From: Branchinecta lynchi | Lineage: Eukaryota; Arthropoda; Branchiopoda; Anostraca; Branchinectidae | Length of the DNA stretch: 64,000 nt | NCBI GenBank assembly: GCA_023053575.1 | Contig: JAKZAP010000003.1 | Coordinates: forward strand, 8,966,561 to 9,030,560 | Direction of reading: 5' to 3' | Shown here: one piece after another, positions 63,688 through 64,000 of the stretch | How the letters are laid out: each line of letters starts with the position of its first letter | Numbering within the stretch: the stretch's first letter is position 1 | Notes under the pieces: generated by a model | The model's input: the letters and a program-made list of their open reading frames with translations, nothing else | The model's database searches: none | What the model was told of the DNA's origin: nothing | Translations under genes and position numbers: made by a program

Positions 63688-64000
63688 TTTAGGGATCCCA
63701 AAATGTTAGTGACGGGATACCTATGACTTCGTAAAGTTTGTCCGTCCGTCTGACCGTCTGTTTGCACGATAACTCTCGCAGGGGTCGAGGTATTGTGTTC
63801 AAACTGATATTAGGATTATTTGGGTCAAAGTACAAGTCAAGTTTGTAGATGGGCTCTGTACCTTTTGTATTTTGGGGGAGAGGGGGTCAAATTAAAGGGA
63901 GAAACAAAATTTTAAAACCTAATTAATACCTAGGAGTAATGATGAATCTGGATTAAAAAAAAAATATATTTTCTCGCCGGACAAGTAGTTCACCCGGAAT
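63688..64000 (+). repeat. Family B module running into family C
   Basis: Begins AGGGATCCCAAAATGTTAGT, then GGGATACCTATGACTTCG, CCGTCTGTTTGCACGATAAC, and finishes TTCTCGCCGGACAAGTAGTT at the window edge, which is family C in reverse. It confirms the B-C order seen at 33 kb. The element continues beyond the window. Confidence 0.75.

Overview
This window looks like invertebrate animal nuclear DNA. Genes are split by GT-AG introns, real exons are short and sparse, and most of the 64 kb is AT-rich, repeat-dense sequence with one 100-base assembly gap. Nothing bacterial, organellar or viral is visible. I cannot name the species; the gene families (ABCC transporter, arylalkylamine-type GNAT, C-type lectin, Gal3-type sulfotransferase) are common across metazoans.

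Layout. (1) 1-19.8 kb, + strand: the 3' end of an ABC transporter of subfamily C. Five exons (1696-1918, 3182-3417, 10206-10405, 14095-14234, 19683-19797) join in phase to give the end of TMD2 and a complete second nucleotide-binding domain. The introns hold an apparently intact two-ORF LINE (about 4.59-8.9 kb, antisense), LINE remnants, TIR elements, a fold-back element and hammerhead-like motifs. (2) 20-26 kb: intergenic repeats, including a TA-flanked TIR element and a GC-rich family ending in a hairpin. (3) 26.4-30.6 kb, + strand: a two-exon GNAT acetyltransferase of 216 residues. (4) 31-34 kb: composite tandem repeats and the best hammerhead-like motif. (5) 35.5-38.1 kb, - strand: an intronless 851-residue secreted C-type lectin with ten 23-residue repeats and a coiled coil. 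(6) 38-58 kb: mostly mobile DNA, including a TIR-bounded 3.5 kb block with an 850-bp tandem duplication and two hAT-type elements recognised by 8-bp target duplications. (7) 58.2-58.8 kb, - strand: a partial Gal3-type sulfotransferase. (8) 59.3-63 kb: a long inverted repeat interrupted by a dead CR1/Jockey-like LINE, spanning the assembly gap.

The host genes share no evident pathway. The most noteworthy material is non-coding: hammerhead-ribozyme-like cores with a four-base palindromic helix III, a palindrome made of two tRNA-Thr-like sequences inside a TIR element, a Helentron-like family with asymmetric inverted ends, and an inverted-plus-direct copy of an ABCC exon edge. All family assignments are from pattern recognition in the sequence; no database search was possible.
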